A stretch of DNA of 64,000 nucleotides from Chryseobacterium sp. SN22 (lineage in GTDB: Bacteria > Bacteroidota > Bacteroidia > Flavobacteriales > Weeksellaceae): contig NZ_VTSX01000005.1 in the NCBI RefSeq assembly GCF_008329705.1, forward strand, positions 1 through 64,000. Direction: 5' to 3'. The first letter of the stretch is position 1. Each line of letters opens with the position of its first letter. Below the pieces are notes generated by a model. It did no database searches, was not told where the DNA came from, and saw nothing but the letters and a program-made list of their open reading frames with translations. A program made the translations under genes and the position numbers. Of this stretch, positions 14,660-23,063 are shown one piece after another.

Positions 14660-15658
14660 GTGAAAAAAACATCAGACGAAAAGGTAAAAAACGAGATCAT
14701 TCAGCAGGCGGTATTCTGGACCGCCTTATTCGTGTTCGGGATCTTCCGGAACTACGGTGAGCTGGAGCAGCCTGATTTCAGGGAAATATTTTATTATGAC
14801 GTATGCCACTGGATTTTCCAGATCATCGGGGCCAACTTAATGTATTCCGTACTGATCCAAAAATTTTTCGAGGCTAAAAAATATTTGCTTTTCACCGTCT
14901 ATTTTCTGGGCGGAATCTACCTTTTAGGGGTGCTGAACCGTCTTTTTATCGTGTATGCAGCGGAACCTTTGTTTGCAGACTATCCTCAGGACAGCATTTC
15001 CGATATTTTTACCGATCTCAGGTATCTTCTGCTCTATTACATCCTGCCCGTTATTTCCGGGTCTTTCATTTTCATTTCAATGAAGTTCATGATCCGTTAC
15101 AGGGATGAAAAACAGAATACCTTCCAGCTTCAGAAAGAAAAATCGGAGCTGGAACTGAAAGCCCTGAAAGCCCAGCTGAATCCCCATTTTTTGTTCAACA
15201 CCCTGAACAACATTTATTCTTTGTCCGTTACCGGTTCTGCCGCGGTTCCTCTGTCGATCAGCCGGCTTTCGGACATCCTGGATTACCTTCTGTACCATGG
15301 CCAGAAAGAAAAGGTTTCCATAGCCGGAGAGATGAAGATCGTAAAGGATTATATAGCCCTTGAAATGCTGCGCTACGACGAACGCCTGGATATCGAAATG
15401 GTGGAAAAAATTGAATTTTCCGGCCTGATCCCGCCTTTGGTATACCTGTCTTTTATAGAAAATGCCTTTAAACACGGCGCTGAAAAGACAAGCGGCAGGG
15501 TAATCATCAGCATTTCTGTTGAAACCGATGAAAAGTATGCGTTTTTTACCGTTGAGAATCCGCTCTTTGGAAAATCTCAGGATACGGAAACCGGCATCGG
15601 GCTGGAAAATATCAGAAAACAGCTCGATCTGTATTATCCCGGTATTCACTGGAAATAA
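14660..15658 (+). CDS. LytS/YehU-type sensor histidine kinase
   Basis: An N-terminal membrane region of four hydrophobic segments is followed by a short coiled coil (QKEKSELELKALKAQ). Next come the His_kinase block LNPHFLFNTLNNIYSLS with the phospho-accepting His, and an ATPase domain with SFIENAFKHG and GIGLENIRKQLDLYYPG. This is the short LytS-type architecture that works with LytTR regulators, and such a regulator follows 46 bp downstream. I chose GTG 14660 because VKKTSDEKVKNEIIQQA looks like the family start. An ATG at 14561 would add 33 residues of unlikely composition. The stimulus is unknown. Confidence 0.85.
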   Translation: MKKTSDEKVKNEIIQQAVFWTALFVFGIFRNYGELEQPDFREIFYYDVCHWIFQIIGANLMYSVLIQKFFEAKKYLLFTVYFLGGIYLLGVLNRLFIVYAAEPLFADYPQDSISDIFTDLRYLLLYYILPVISGSFIFISMKFMIRYRDEKQNTFQLQKEKSELELKALKAQLNPHFLFNTLNNIYSLSVTGSAAVPLSISRLSDILDYLLYHGQKEKVSIAGEMKIVKDYIALEMLRYDERLDIEMVEKIEFSGLIPPLVYLSFIENAFKHGAEKTSGRVIISISVETDEKYAFFTVENPLFGKSQDTETGIGLENIRKQLDLYYPGIHWK

Positions 15659-15704
15659 AACAAACGGATAAACGGTTCGGTATAGAATTAATGACGCCTA
15701 TAAA

Positions 15705-16406
15705 ATGATGATCAACTGTATAGTAATAGACGATGAGCCTCTGGCTGTCAGGCTTTTGGAAAGCCATATCTCGAAAATAGCGGAACTGAATCTGGTGGCC
15801 ACGGCAACCAATGCACTGGAAGCTTACCGGATCTTACAGACGCAGGAAGTGGATCTTCTGTTTCTCGATATTCACATGCCCGACCTGAACGGGATCGAAT
15901 TTTTGAGGTCCCTCAATAAAAGACCACCGACGATTTTTACCACCGCTTACCGTGAATTTGCGATCGACGGCTTTGAGCTTGAAGCGGTAGACTACCTGCT
16001 GAAACCGATCACTTTTGAGCGCTTTTTTAAATCGGCAGACCGGATCCTGCGGCAGGTACAGAAGGAAAATGAAGACGGTTTCATGATTTTTAAATCAGAC
16101 GGATTCAACAGGAAACTTTTGTTGAAGGACATTCTTTATTTTGAAAGCATGGGCAACGATATCAAGGTTGTACTTCGTGACGAAATAATGCTTATTCCGA
16201 AAATATCAGTTGCCGAACTGGCTGCCCGTCTTCAGGACAATGGGTTTTTAAGGATTCACCGGTCGTTCATCGTCAACCGGAACCTGGTGACCGCTGTCAG
16301 CCATCATGAAGCATTGATCGGAAAAATCTCCATTCCGGTAGGCCGGAGTTTCCGGGAAGCATTTGATAATTTTGCCCGGCTGTTTTCAGCGAAACGTTTG
16401 TTTTGA
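15705..16406 (+). CDS. LytTR-family response regulator
   Basis: The 233-residue protein has a receiver domain (residues 1-120). VIDDEP forms the acidic pocket, the phospho-accepting Asp is at residue 55 in LLFLDIHMPDLNG, and TTAYREFAIDGFELEAVDYL closes with the usual Thr/Lys region. A LytTR DNA-binding domain fills about residues 135-233 (ILYFESMGNDIKV, FLRIHRSFIVN). It is the partner of the preceding LytS-type kinase. Targets are unknown; the neighbouring divergent acyltransferase gene is one candidate. Confidence 0.92.
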   Translation: MMINCIVIDDEPLAVRLLESHISKIAELNLVATATNALEAYRILQTQEVDLLFLDIHMPDLNGIEFLRSLNKRPPTIFTTAYREFAIDGFELEAVDYLLKPITFERFFKSADRILRQVQKENEDGFMIFKSDGFNRKLLLKDILYFESMGNDIKVVLRDEIMLIPKISVAELAARLQDNGFLRIHRSFIVNRNLVTAVSHHEALIGKISIPVGRSFREAFDNFARLFSAKRLF

Positions 16407-16481
16407 TCCGTAAATGCTGAAATACCTAAAGGAGGTAAATTTTTAATTATTCTAACTGGTGCTATCGCCTGTTTATCGGTA

Positions 16482-17402
16482 TTAATTATAAGAACCCCTG
16501 AATTCCAGAGGCGAAAGGCCCGTCCGGGCTCTGAACATCTTACTGAAAGATTGAGGATGTTCAAATCCCAGTTCATAGGCGATTTCTGAGACCGTCAGGC
16601 CGGTACCGGTCAGTTTTTCCTTTGCCCTTTCAATGAGTTTATGGCTGATGTACTGCTGGGCATTCTGCCCGATGAGCGAGCGGAGCATATCGCTTAAATA
16701 ACCGGATGAAATATTCAGCTTGTCGGAGAGGTACTGCACCGTCGGGAGCCCTTGCCGAAGGGTTTCCTGATGATTGAGATAGTCGTCGAGAATGCTTTCC
16801 GTTTTCTGAAGGATGTCATTATTGGCAACCTTCCGGGTAATGAACTGCCGTTTGTAAAACCTGTTGACATAGCTCAGCAATAGCTCGAGCTGGGCAATCA
16901 CCACTTCCTGGCTGAATTCATCCACGCGGCTGCTGAGCTCCTGGTCCATAATTTGGAAGACCGAAAGGATAATTTCCCTTTCGGGCTCTGAAAGATGCAG
17001 TGCTTCACTGGAGGCATAGGAAAAGTAGCCGTACTGCTTTATTTTCCGGGCGATCGGGTGGCCGAGCAGGAAATCGGGATGGATCAGCAGGATATAACAA
17101 TAGGTTTCGCTGTTGTAATCGGTGCTTCCTACGAGCTGGTTCGGCGCCAGGAACAGCATGCTGCCTTCATCATAATCGTAATAATTCCGCCCGTACTTCA
17201 AGCGGCCTTTATTTCTCGTAATAAAGGTGATCTTATAAAAACTCAGGACATCGTAAATCGGAGCCATTGCGGTATTGAACGGCTGGTCCCGGTTAAAATG
17301 CACAAGACTGATCAGCGGATGCTGCGGCGCCGGAAGTCCGAACGCCTGATGGCTTTCCGATATAGAGATAAAACGGATCAGTTTATCTTCTTTACCTTTC
17401 AT
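16482..17402 (-). CDS. AraC-family transcriptional regulator
   Basis: The 306-residue protein has an N-terminal sensing domain and a C-terminal double HTH at about residues 205-303. The signature is LTVSEIAYELGFEHPQSFSK followed by MFRARTGLSPLEFR. AraC regulators of this type in Flavobacteriia often sit next to SDR or aldo-keto reductase genes, as here (SDR at 17460-18233, same strand). The inducer is unknown. A perfect terminator hairpin (17418-17448) lies only 16 bp before the ATG, leaving almost no room for a separate promoter. Expression may therefore depend on readthrough from the SDR or on a promoter inside the hairpin. Confidence 0.88.
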   Translation of the reverse strand: MKGKEDKLIRFISISESHQAFGLPAPQHPLISLVHFNRDQPFNTAMAPIYDVLSFYKITFITRNKGRLKYGRNYYDYDEGSMLFLAPNQLVGSTDYNSETYCYILLIHPDFLLGHPIARKIKQYGYFSYASSEALHLSEPEREIILSVFQIMDQELSSRVDEFSQEVVIAQLELLLSYVNRFYKRQFITRKVANNDILQKTESILDDYLNHQETLRQGLPTVQYLSDKLNISSGYLSDMLRSLIGQNAQQYISHKLIERAKEKLTGTGLTVSEIAYELGFEHPQSFSKMFRARTGLSPLEFRGSYN

Positions 17403-17417
17403 TTTATAAATGTATAA

Positions 17418-17448
17418 AAAAACCTATGATTGCTCATCATAGGTTTTT
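17418..17448 (-). terminator. Terminator between SDR and AraC genes
   Basis: A perfect 13-bp stem AAAAACCTATGAT / ATCATAGGTTTTT with loop TGCTC. It has a T run on either strand, so it can terminate the minus-strand SDR transcript. Confidence 0.8.
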
Positions 17449-17459
17449 AAGATTAAAAA

Positions 17460-18233
17460 TTACCAGGGAAGCACGTTGTTTTCACCGCTGAAACTGGCAG
17501 GGCCTGTAAAACTTCCATTCGGAAGATCTTCTGCCAGTGCTACACGGATCGGTTCTTTAGAGCCTTCTTCCACAGAATCTGTTCCCTGAAAGTTATTAAG
17601 TGCCGTTGCCGTAAAGCCGGGGCTTACCAGGTGAACTTTGATGCCCGTGTTTTCCAGATCGATGGCCAGAGACAGAAAGATGCCGTTGAGCGCAGTTTTT
17701 GAAGCGCCGTAGGCAGCATCGAAATTAGACCGGTACGGATTTTCCGGATTGGCGTTAATGGCAAGTGAGCCTAAAGCGCTGGAAACCGTAACGATTCTCG
17801 CACCCGGAGCTTTTTGAAGCAATGGCAAACAGGCTTGCGTCAGGGCGAGCGTCCCGAAAACATTCGTTTCCCAAACGGCCTTCAGTTCGTCGATCGGCAC
17901 AATACTCGCCCGTTGTGATCCAAGAACTTCTTCCATCGTACGTTCCGGAGCCCCGGCATGCGAAACCGCTGCATTGTTGACCAGAAGGGTGAGATAACCG
18001 GCTTTATCTTCAATGGTTTTAACTGCCGTTCTGACGGATTCGTTATCAGTAATATCCAGTTGGATAGCTATGGCTGATTCCCCGAGCTGTTCAGCCGCAG
18101 CTTTTCCTTTCTGAAAGTCACGGGATCCGACATACACCGTATATCCGTTTTCTACAAGAGCTTTGGCAATTTGAAAGCCAACCCCGGTGTTCGCACCCGA
18201 TACCAATGCGACTTTATTTTCATTGTTCTTCAT
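17460..18233 (-). CDS. Short-chain dehydrogenase/reductase (carbonyl-reductase-like)
   Basis: From ATG 18233 the product is 257 residues. The NAD(P) site VALVSGANTGVGFQIAKALV lies at residues 7-26, NNAAVSHAG marks the NNAG motif, and the catalytic triad is VSSALGS with AAYGASKTAL. The TGxNxGxG form suggests NADPH use. It resembles the classical SDR oxidoreductases found beside AraC regulators in Bacteroidota; the substrate is unknown. An upstream ATG at 18263 would add 10 residues unlike the family. Confidence 0.85.
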   Translation of the reverse strand: MKNNENKVALVSGANTGVGFQIAKALVENGYTVYVGSRDFQKGKAAAEQLGESAIAIQLDITDNESVRTAVKTIEDKAGYLTLLVNNAAVSHAGAPERTMEEVLGSQRASIVPIDELKAVWETNVFGTLALTQACLPLLQKAPGARIVTVSSALGSLAINANPENPYRSNFDAAYGASKTALNGIFLSLAIDLENTGIKVHLVSPGFTATALNNFQGTDSVEEGSKEPIRVALAEDLPNGSFTGPASFSGENNVLPW

Positions 18234-18414
18234 AATCGTAAGTGATTTAAGTTGATGCAGCAAAGGTGGGCATTTGAAAGCTTATCCGTGTAACCCGATC
18301 GAGATTATTTGAAGCCGGATTGAGGGTAATGCAGTTTTCTCTGGAACGCTACATAAGGAATCTCAATTAAAATGAACTGTAACGAAATACAATGTCTTGA
18401 ATAAAGGCTGTTTT

Positions 18415-18792
18415 TTATTTAGAATCATCCTTTTTCATTTCTTTAATGATATATTCCCGATGTTGCTTTCCCCAAGATGCCATGGCATCGATTACGGGCT
18501 TAACAGAATAGCCGTAGGCGGTCAGTTCATATTCTACGGCCTTGCCGCCATCTTCCGCGACGGTCCGTTTTACAATTCTGTTCTGCACAAGCTCCTGCAA
18601 TTCTTTTGTCAGCATTTTCGATCCGATTCCTTCCAGGGTATCCCGCAATTCGGTAAATCGCTTTTTGCTGAAGGAAAGACTGCCGATGATGACAACTTTC
18701 CATTTTCCCGACAATACATATTGGGTATCGCTGATCGCCCGCAGGTGTGGAATACAGTCTGCGGATTGATGTTGTGAATCTTCTTTTTGCAT
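18415..18792 (-). CDS. HxlR-family winged-helix regulator
   Basis: The 125-residue protein has the HxlR core. The segments DTQYVLSGKWKVVIIGSLS, KKRFTELRDTLEGIGSKMLT and KELQELVQNRIVKRTV form the winged helix, with a wing VEYELTAYGYSVKPV. HxlR proteins respond to aldehydes, quinones or redox stress and commonly control a divergent enzyme gene. The alpha/beta hydrolase gene starts 106 bp away in the opposite direction. An inverted repeat CGGTT/AACCG (18826-18845) between them is a candidate operator. ATG 18792 is preferred over 18819. Confidence 0.85.
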   Translation of the reverse strand: MQKEDSQHQSADCIPHLRAISDTQYVLSGKWKVVIIGSLSFSKKRFTELRDTLEGIGSKMLTKELQELVQNRIVKRTVAEDGGKAVEYELTAYGYSVKPVIDAMASWGKQHREYIIKEMKKDDSK

Positions 18793-18825
18793 ATGAAATT
18801 GCTTGATCTGGTTGAGCAAAGATAA

Positions 18826-18845
18826 CGGTTTCCTCCGGGGAACCG
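18826..18845. promoter_or_regulatory. Inverted repeat in the HxlR/hydrolase divergent spacer
   Basis: CGGTT (18826-18830) and AACCG (18841-18845) form a GC-rich imperfect palindrome around TCCTCCGGGG, suited to binding by a dimeric winged-helix regulator. Confidence 0.35.
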
Positions 18846-18898
18846 ATGTTCAGACCGGTGATTTTAATAAATACCTTTACCAAAGAAAAAGAAATAGA

Positions 18899-19849
18899 AT
18901 GACTCAAATATTAAACAACACTATCTATGAAAACATTACCGGCACAGCTGCACCGGTAATCACCCTAAGTCCGGTAACCCTTTCTTCTGCCGGCAGACCC
19001 ACTCCGTTACAGGTGAAAATATCCGCTCCCATAACGGGCACTGATCTGCCGGTTATTATTTTTTCGCATGGTTTTGGAAATTCGATGGACGGATACGCAC
19101 CCCTGGTCCATTACTGGGCTTCGTATGGTTTTGTTGTCATCCAGGCGACGTATCCGGATTCCAAAAGATTGGGTAATTTTGACGAGCTTTCTTACAAAGA
19201 TGAGATTTGGCGGATCAGAATTCATGATGTCAAACAAATCCTGGATCAGCTGCAGGATGTTGTGAATACTTTTGAAATATTAAAAGGCCGTGTAGCGACG
19301 GACCAGGTTGCAGCAGTCGGCCATTCTTTCGGAGCACACACAACGAGTATGTTGCTGGGAGCGCGGATGATTGGTCCGGATTACAATACGGAAACCGGAT
19401 TTTTTGATGAAAGGATCAAAGCAGGCATTCTTTTATCTGCCGGAGGACGCGGCGGCGATGCCCTCAGTGATTTTGCAAAAGAGCATCTGCCTTATCTTGA
19501 TCAGGATTACAGCAGCATGCATACGCCGGCACTGGTCGTTGCAGGAGATAAAGACCATTCTCCACTAACGACACTGGGACCGGAGTGGTTTACGGATGCT
19601 TATTTTTTAAGCCCGGGGGCCAACGCGCTGGCTACCATTTATAACGGTGAACATATGCTGGGCGGTATTTCCGGGTATCTGGTAAAGGAAACAACGGATG
19701 AAGATCCCAAAAAGGTTAAAGCGGTGCAGCTTTTGACATGGGCTTATTTAAAAACGTTCTTTGATCCTAATAACAACGCCTGGGAACGGATCTCTTCATT
19801 ATTCGGTAAAGGCAGTTCCGAAATAGCGGTTGTTGAAAACCGTTTATAA
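18899..19849 (+). CDS. Alpha/beta hydrolase (chlorophyllase / PAF-acetylhydrolase-like)
   Basis: From ATG 18899 the product is 316 residues. The oxyanion strand is PVIIFSHGFGNSMDGYAPL, the nucleophile elbow is GHSFGAHT at about residue 142, and a late acidic residue lies in VVAGDKDHSP with a final His in YNGEHMLGG. The layout resembles chlorophyllase-like and platelet-activating-factor acetylhydrolase-like dienelactone-fold esterases. No signal peptide is seen. It is divergent from the HxlR regulator, which probably controls it, hinting at a detoxifying role. An earlier ATG-less extension to 18803 is not coding-like. Confidence 0.8.
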   Translation: MTQILNNTIYENITGTAAPVITLSPVTLSSAGRPTPLQVKISAPITGTDLPVIIFSHGFGNSMDGYAPLVHYWASYGFVVIQATYPDSKRLGNFDELSYKDEIWRIRIHDVKQILDQLQDVVNTFEILKGRVATDQVAAVGHSFGAHTTSMLLGARMIGPDYNTETGFFDERIKAGILLSAGGRGGDALSDFAKEHLPYLDQDYSSMHTPALVVAGDKDHSPLTTLGPEWFTDAYFLSPGANALATIYNGEHMLGGISGYLVKETTDEDPKKVKAVQLLTWAYLKTFFDPNNNAWERISSLFGKGSSEIAVVENRL

Positions 19850-19993
19850 AAACAATTGAAGTCTTTGTGCTGATTGACAGACCGGATCATTTGACAGATT
19901 ATTCTGAGATGAACTTTAATCGGAACTGACATATTGATGGATTTACTTGCGCAGGCCGAATGTGATTTTCAGTAAGTCCGGCAAAATGTAGTG

Positions 19994-20043
19994 AAATTAA
20001 TGTGATTATTCCGGACGGAATAATCACATTAATTTTATTTTTT
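19994..20043 (+). terminator. Strong hairpin terminator after the hydrolase gene
   Basis: A perfect 19-bp stem (19994-20012 with 20017-20035), loop GGAC, followed by TATTTTTTT. It lies 145 bp after the hydrolase stop; an unusually long perfect stem. Confidence 0.8.
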
Positions 20044-20489
20044 CCCTCATTAGCATGCTAAGAAGAGAATTTATCAGTACTAAGCAGAGTAGAGGCTGCG
20101 AGATTTACTGTTTTACAGAAAGATCATTTAAAGACGCATTTTTTTGATTCCCTTACACATATTTGCAACAATTCTTAAACCCACGGATATTGCTGTTGCG
20201 GTCTTACAGCAGAGTATTAAAGCGATTGCTTAAATACAATCAGATGGATCATATAAAATTGTGATGCCGTTTCATTTCCGCTGTACCGGCTAAGCTTCAG
20301 TGCGGCCGGACTGTTAAGGCAGCCCATAAACATCATAATCATTTGCCGGAATTCCACTTTCGGCAACTTTACCGGGTCTTACATACAAAAACGGTAAAAA
20401 AATTAATGTTTTTTTAATGCTTTTTTGGCTGTAAAAGTGTTTTTTTTACACTTGTTTATATTTTTTTTAAAAATATTTTTCAACAATTC

Positions 20490-20631
20490 TTATCATAATA
20501 TTTTACCGGAAAAAATAATGTTTTTTTTAGATGGATTTTTTATATAAATGCTTGTAAAATGATCTCTTACAATATCGGTAAGTGTCATAATTATGATAAC
20601 CTTATCATTGATTATATACAATTGTTATCAT
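20490..20631 (+). promoter_or_regulatory. Array of TTATCAT half-sites, candidate operators of the Nudix regulator
   Basis: Four copies of the heptamer occur: TTATCAT at 20490-20496, ATGATAA at 20593-20599, TTATCAT at 20602-20608 and TTATCAT at 20625-20631. The second and third form an ATGATAA-CC-TTATCAT palindrome. A perfect 12-bp palindrome TCATAATTATGA (20585-20596) overlaps it. The array lies just upstream of the regulator gene and its promoter. Confidence 0.5.
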
Positions 20632-20704
20632 AAAAAATCGATATGTAAATTGTTGATATTTAAGTGTTAGCAATAAAAATATTTTTTTTATTCATCTGAA
20701 TTTT

Positions 20705-20712
20705 TATATTTG
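20705..20712 (+). promoter_or_regulatory. TATATTTG promoter box of the Nudix regulator / xyl operon
   Basis: A perfect TAnnTTTG match 27 bp before the ATG at 20740. This also argues against the TTG at 20710 as start codon, since it overlaps the box. Confidence 0.6.
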
Positions 20713-20739
20713 TCATGTTACATAAATGTTAACACCTTA

Positions 20740-21456
20740 ATGAGCCCTGAATTTATACATACCTATGTTTCTGTTGATTGTGTCGTTTTTGGATTTGACC
20801 ATGAAAACAGATTGAATATTTTACTTGTGGAAAGGCATCTGGATGCGGAAAAGCAGATTAAGCTTCCGGGAAGTCTGATTTTCAGTGATGAGGATGTAGA
20901 CGATGCGGCAGAAAGAGTTCTTCATGAACTTACAGGGATCAGGAAAATGGTATTGAAGCAGTTCAAATGTTTTGCAGACCCGATGAGGGCAAATAATGAA
21001 AAGGACATCAACTGGATGGGAGAGGAGTATAAACATCATATCGACCGGATCATTACGGTAGCTTACCTCTCGCTTTGTAAGATTGATCATAAGATCAACA
21101 GCACCAAGTACAGTACGGTAGACTGGTTCCCGATCGATCAGGTACCTTCACTGCCCTTCGACCATAATAAGATCATCAGTGAATCGCTGATCGAGATCAG
21201 AAAATGGATCGAGTCGGATTTCTCGATTATTTTTGAGCTTCTGCCCAAGAGATTTACGATCCGGCAATTGTACCAGCTGTACAGCGCATTGAGCGAAAAA
21301 TATATAGATATTAAAAACTTTCATAAAAAAATATCATCCTTCAACTATATTGTGCCGCTGGATGAAATAGAAAAAAACGTATCGCACCGTGCCGCCAGAT
21401 ATTATAAGTTTGATGCCAAGGTCTTTAAGAAAAACAATACGAAACTAATTAAATAA
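20740..21456 (+). CDS. Nudix-fold sugar-responsive transcription regulator (NrtR/AraR-type)
   Basis: The 238-residue protein has an N-terminal Nudix-like domain (residues 1-150: YVSVDCVVFGFDHENRLNIL, LPGSLIFSDEDVDDAAERVL). A C-terminal winged helix follows (about 160-238: LLPKRFTIRQLYQLYSALSE, RAARYYKFDAKVF). The Nudix box has lost key residues: where REUxEExGU is expected it reads ERVLHELTGI. It is thus probably a catalytically dead sugar sensor, as in the NrtR-family arabinose regulator AraR of Bacteroides. Xylulokinase follows after 16 bp, so xylose or an arabinoxylan product is the likely effector. TTATCAT sites upstream are candidate operators. Confidence 0.85.
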   Translation: MSPEFIHTYVSVDCVVFGFDHENRLNILLVERHLDAEKQIKLPGSLIFSDEDVDDAAERVLHELTGIRKMVLKQFKCFADPMRANNEKDINWMGEEYKHHIDRIITVAYLSLCKIDHKINSTKYSTVDWFPIDQVPSLPFDHNKIISESLIEIRKWIESDFSIIFELLPKRFTIRQLYQLYSALSEKYIDIKNFHKKISSFNYIVPLDEIEKNVSHRAARYYKFDAKVFKKNNTKLIK

Positions 21457-21472
21457 TACCCTCCTTTATACT

Positions 21473-22957
21473 ATGTACTTATTAGGCTATGACATCGGCA
21501 GTTCTTCTGTAAAAGTGTGTCTCATCGAGGCATCCAGCGGAAAAGTGATTGCTTCAGAATTTTCTCCGAAAAAGGAAATGAAAATCACGGCCATCCATCC
21601 GGGCTGGGCAGAGCAGAATCCGGGAGACTGGTGGATCAACCTAAAGCTTGCCCATGAAGCCGTAATGCATGAAGCCGGCATACATGCGGAAGACATTAAA
21701 GGAATCGGGATTACCTGGCAGATGCACGGGCTGATTCTTGTAGACAAAGACCAGAACCTGCTGAGACCTTCGATCATCTGGTGCGACAGCCGTGCCGTTC
21801 CTTATGGGGAAAAAGCTTTTAAAGCCATCGGAGAAGAAAAATGTTTATCGCATTTGCTGAATTCACCGGGAAACTTCACCGCTTCCAAATTGGCCTGGGT
21901 AAAAGAAAACGAACCTGAGATTTTTGAAAAAATAGATAAGATCATGCTTCCTGGAGACTATATCGCGATGAGGCTCTCAGGACAGATCGGAATTACCATA
22001 GAAGGATTGTCCGAAGGGATTTTCTGGGATTTTAAAAACAACTGCATTTCGGAAGACGTCATTAATTACTACGGAATCCCGAAAAGCTTTTTTCCGGAAA
22101 TCGTGCCGACCTTTGGAATTCAGTCTACGGTTTCTGCAGCCGCCGCCCAGGAACTGGGACTGAAAGAAGGAACGCCGATTTCCTACAGAGCCGGAGACCA
22201 GCCGAATAATGCCTTATCCCTTAATGTTTTCAATCCGGGTGAAATTGCTTCTACAGCAGGAACTTCAGGCGTTGTTTACGGTGTGCTTGATAAGTTGGAT
22301 TATGATAAACTTTCCAGGGTAAATACCTTCGCACATGTTAATTACACCCCGGAACAGACCAGGTTGGGCGTTTTGCTGTGCATCAACGGAACCGGGATTC
22401 TCAACTCATGGCTGAAGCATAACTTTGCCACTTCGCTTTCTTCTTACGGAGATATGAACGATATGGCTTCGCTTTCACCAATCGGTTCCAAAGGATTAAG
22501 CATCATCCCATTCGGAAACGGAGCGGAAAGGGTATTGGAAAATAAAGATACCAGCTGTTCGATCCACGGAATTAATTTCAACATCCACTCAAAAGGGGAT
22601 ATTCTGCGGGCCGCGCAGGAAGGAATCGTCTTCTCGTACGAATACGGAATGAACATCATGCGGAACATCGGGATGGATATTCAGGTAATCCGCGCAGGAA
22701 ACGCCAATATGTTTTTAAGTTCGATTTTCCGGCAGTCGCTCGCCAGCGTCAGCAATGCGGTGATTGAACTGTATGATACCGACGGAGCAGTAGGTGCTGC
22801 CCGGGCTGCGGGAATGGGAATCGGGTTTTATGCCGATTCCAAGGAAGCATTTTCCTCACTCGAAAAGATCGCCGTTATCGAACCGGAACACGAGAAACAC
22901 GAACAATATGCAGAAGCCTATTCAAGATGGAAAAACCATCTTCATGAAATAATCTGA
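21473..22957 (+). CDS. xylB: Xylulokinase
   Basis: The 494-residue FGGY-family kinase phosphorylates D-xylulose to xylulose 5-phosphate for the pentose phosphate pathway. The N-terminal phosphate-binding loop is LLGYDIGSSSVKVCLIEA, GWAEQNPGDWW is typical of xylulokinases, and the catalytic Asp242 sits in YRAGDQPNNA. The C-terminal ATP domain has GTSGVVYG and VIRAGNANMFLS. Length and motifs fit XylB better than ribulokinase (which is longer). It is 16 bp downstream of the regulator and upstream of xylA. Confidence 0.93.
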   Translation: MYLLGYDIGSSSVKVCLIEASSGKVIASEFSPKKEMKITAIHPGWAEQNPGDWWINLKLAHEAVMHEAGIHAEDIKGIGITWQMHGLILVDKDQNLLRPSIIWCDSRAVPYGEKAFKAIGEEKCLSHLLNSPGNFTASKLAWVKENEPEIFEKIDKIMLPGDYIAMRLSGQIGITIEGLSEGIFWDFKNNCISEDVINYYGIPKSFFPEIVPTFGIQSTVSAAAAQELGLKEGTPISYRAGDQPNNALSLNVFNPGEIASTAGTSGVVYGVLDKLDYDKLSRVNTFAHVNYTPEQTRLGVLLCINGTGILNSWLKHNFATSLSSYGDMNDMASLSPIGSKGLSIIPFGNGAERVLENKDTSCSIHGINFNIHSKGDILRAAQEGIVFSYEYGMNIMRNIGMDIQVIRAGNANMFLSSIFRQSLASVSNAVIELYDTDGAVGAARAAGMGIGFYADSKEAFSSLEKIAVIEPEHEKHEQYAEAYSRWKNHLHEII

Positions 22958-23063
22958 GAAGCAACAACAGGAATTCCATTGTACTTACTGACCCTAAAAA
23001 ATCAGTGAGCCGGGAATTTTTACGCAAAAATGTAAATAAAATTAAAAAATAAATAAGACAAAT

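Larger units (their letters stand above)
19850..20739. other. 890-bp spacer upstream of the hemicellulose locus
   Basis: The first part holds the 19-bp terminator. From 20044 to about 20380 there is unassigned sequence of normal composition with no coding frame I can support. From 20390 to 20739 it becomes extremely AT-rich with many T tracts, a small AAGTGT/ACACTT hairpin near 20435, repeated TTATCAT half-sites and a TATATTTG promoter box. It is best read as the control region of the xylose operon. Confidence 0.5.

Noticed and set aside
16423..16437. Small hairpin TACCT/AGGTA after the LytTR regulator as a terminator
   Set aside because: Only 5 bp of stem and a weak T tract; too weak to call.
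20044..20380. Possible small RNA or decayed gene before the xylose operon
   Set aside because: Composition is gene-like but no frame, hairpin set or known RNA signature could be supported.
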